From: Epiperipatus broadwayi
Taxonomy: Eukaryota; Onychophora; Udeonychophora; Euonychophora; Peripatidae
Length of the DNA: 64,000 bases
Reading direction: 5' to 3'
Assembly: GCA_028023455.1 (NCBI GenBank)
Contig: JAQFVV010006472.1
Coordinates: 638,501 to 702,500 of the forward strand
The position numbers and the translations under genes are program-made. Below are positions 63,743 to 64,000 of this stretch, piece by piece (positions within the stretch are counted from its first letter, which is position 1; each line of letters opens with the position of its first letter). The notes beneath the pieces are model-generated. The model did not search any database. It saw only the letters and a list, made by a program, of their open reading frames with translations, and had not been told where the DNA came from.

Positions 63743-64000
63743 AAAAAATTCAAATATGATGTTTTAGAAAGTTTTCTTTTTTGTTCATATACTTACATTT
63801 CTCAGAAATCAATACCAATTTAATAATATTAAAATATTTAACTTTTAACTCAAAGTGTTATTAGGAGATGGTAGGAAAACACTGAAATGCAGAAGAGTTA
63901 TATGAGTATGGTTATATTAAATTCAAAGAAAAACAAAAATTAAGGGATACAAATAAAAAGTTACAATAAACAAAGATTTATAACATCTTTTATTTCATTT
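63743..64000. other. AT-rich end of window, nothing recognised
   Basis: No supported feature was seen. Confidence 0.4.

Overview
This window is AT-rich, intron-scale intergenic DNA from a eukaryote, almost certainly an invertebrate animal. The evidence is the mix of repeats: Ty3/Gypsy-type LTR elements, RTE-like and other non-LTR retrotransposons, a Penelope-like element with a GIY-YIG remnant, a tRNA-derived SINE head, a piggyBac-type MITE, many foldback palindromes, and long AT and ATT microsatellites. I see no host gene, host exon, functional tRNA or rRNA. The species cannot be fixed from the sequence.

Layout. 1-9 kb: foldback palindromes, a decayed RTE-like LINE (about 2785-4980), an unidentified broken minus-strand reading frame (5.5-6.3 kb), and three long palindromes back to back (6.6-9 kb). 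9009-11701: an old solo LTR related to element 1. 14438-24717: LTR element 1, minus strand, with 3.0-kb LTRs, an intact gag and a protease frame reached by a -1 shift, but no reverse transcriptase. 27039-39580: LTR element 2, minus strand, with 4.3-kb LTRs, an intact gag and only the last 64 codons of integrase. 39.7-40.8 kb: a tandem plus inverted 425-bp repeat cluster. 41.1-44.0 kb: a second decayed LTR relative of element 1. 44.6-47.4 kb: foldback repeats. 47788-53380: LTR element 3, 2.1-kb LTRs, no coding capacity, one LTR split by a 745-bp TTAA-flanked MITE. 55-59.5 kb: LINE remnants and a tRNA-like SINE head. 59669-62390: a Penelope-like element with both pseudo-LTRs. 63.3-63.7 kb: (ATT)n microsatellites.

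How the parts fit. The three LTR elements lie in the same orientation, have very long LTRs, use tRNA-Lys-like primer sites and lack reverse transcriptase, RNase H and the integrase core. They form a graded series: gag-pro, gag plus integrase tail, and non-coding. Each also carries extra primer-site-like motifs or tandem repeats in the leader. LTR copies of elements 1 and 2 differ by only about 1% where I compared them, so these nonautonomous elements moved recently, presumably with enzymes supplied by a full-length relative elsewhere. That set of elements is the most likely undescribed system here.
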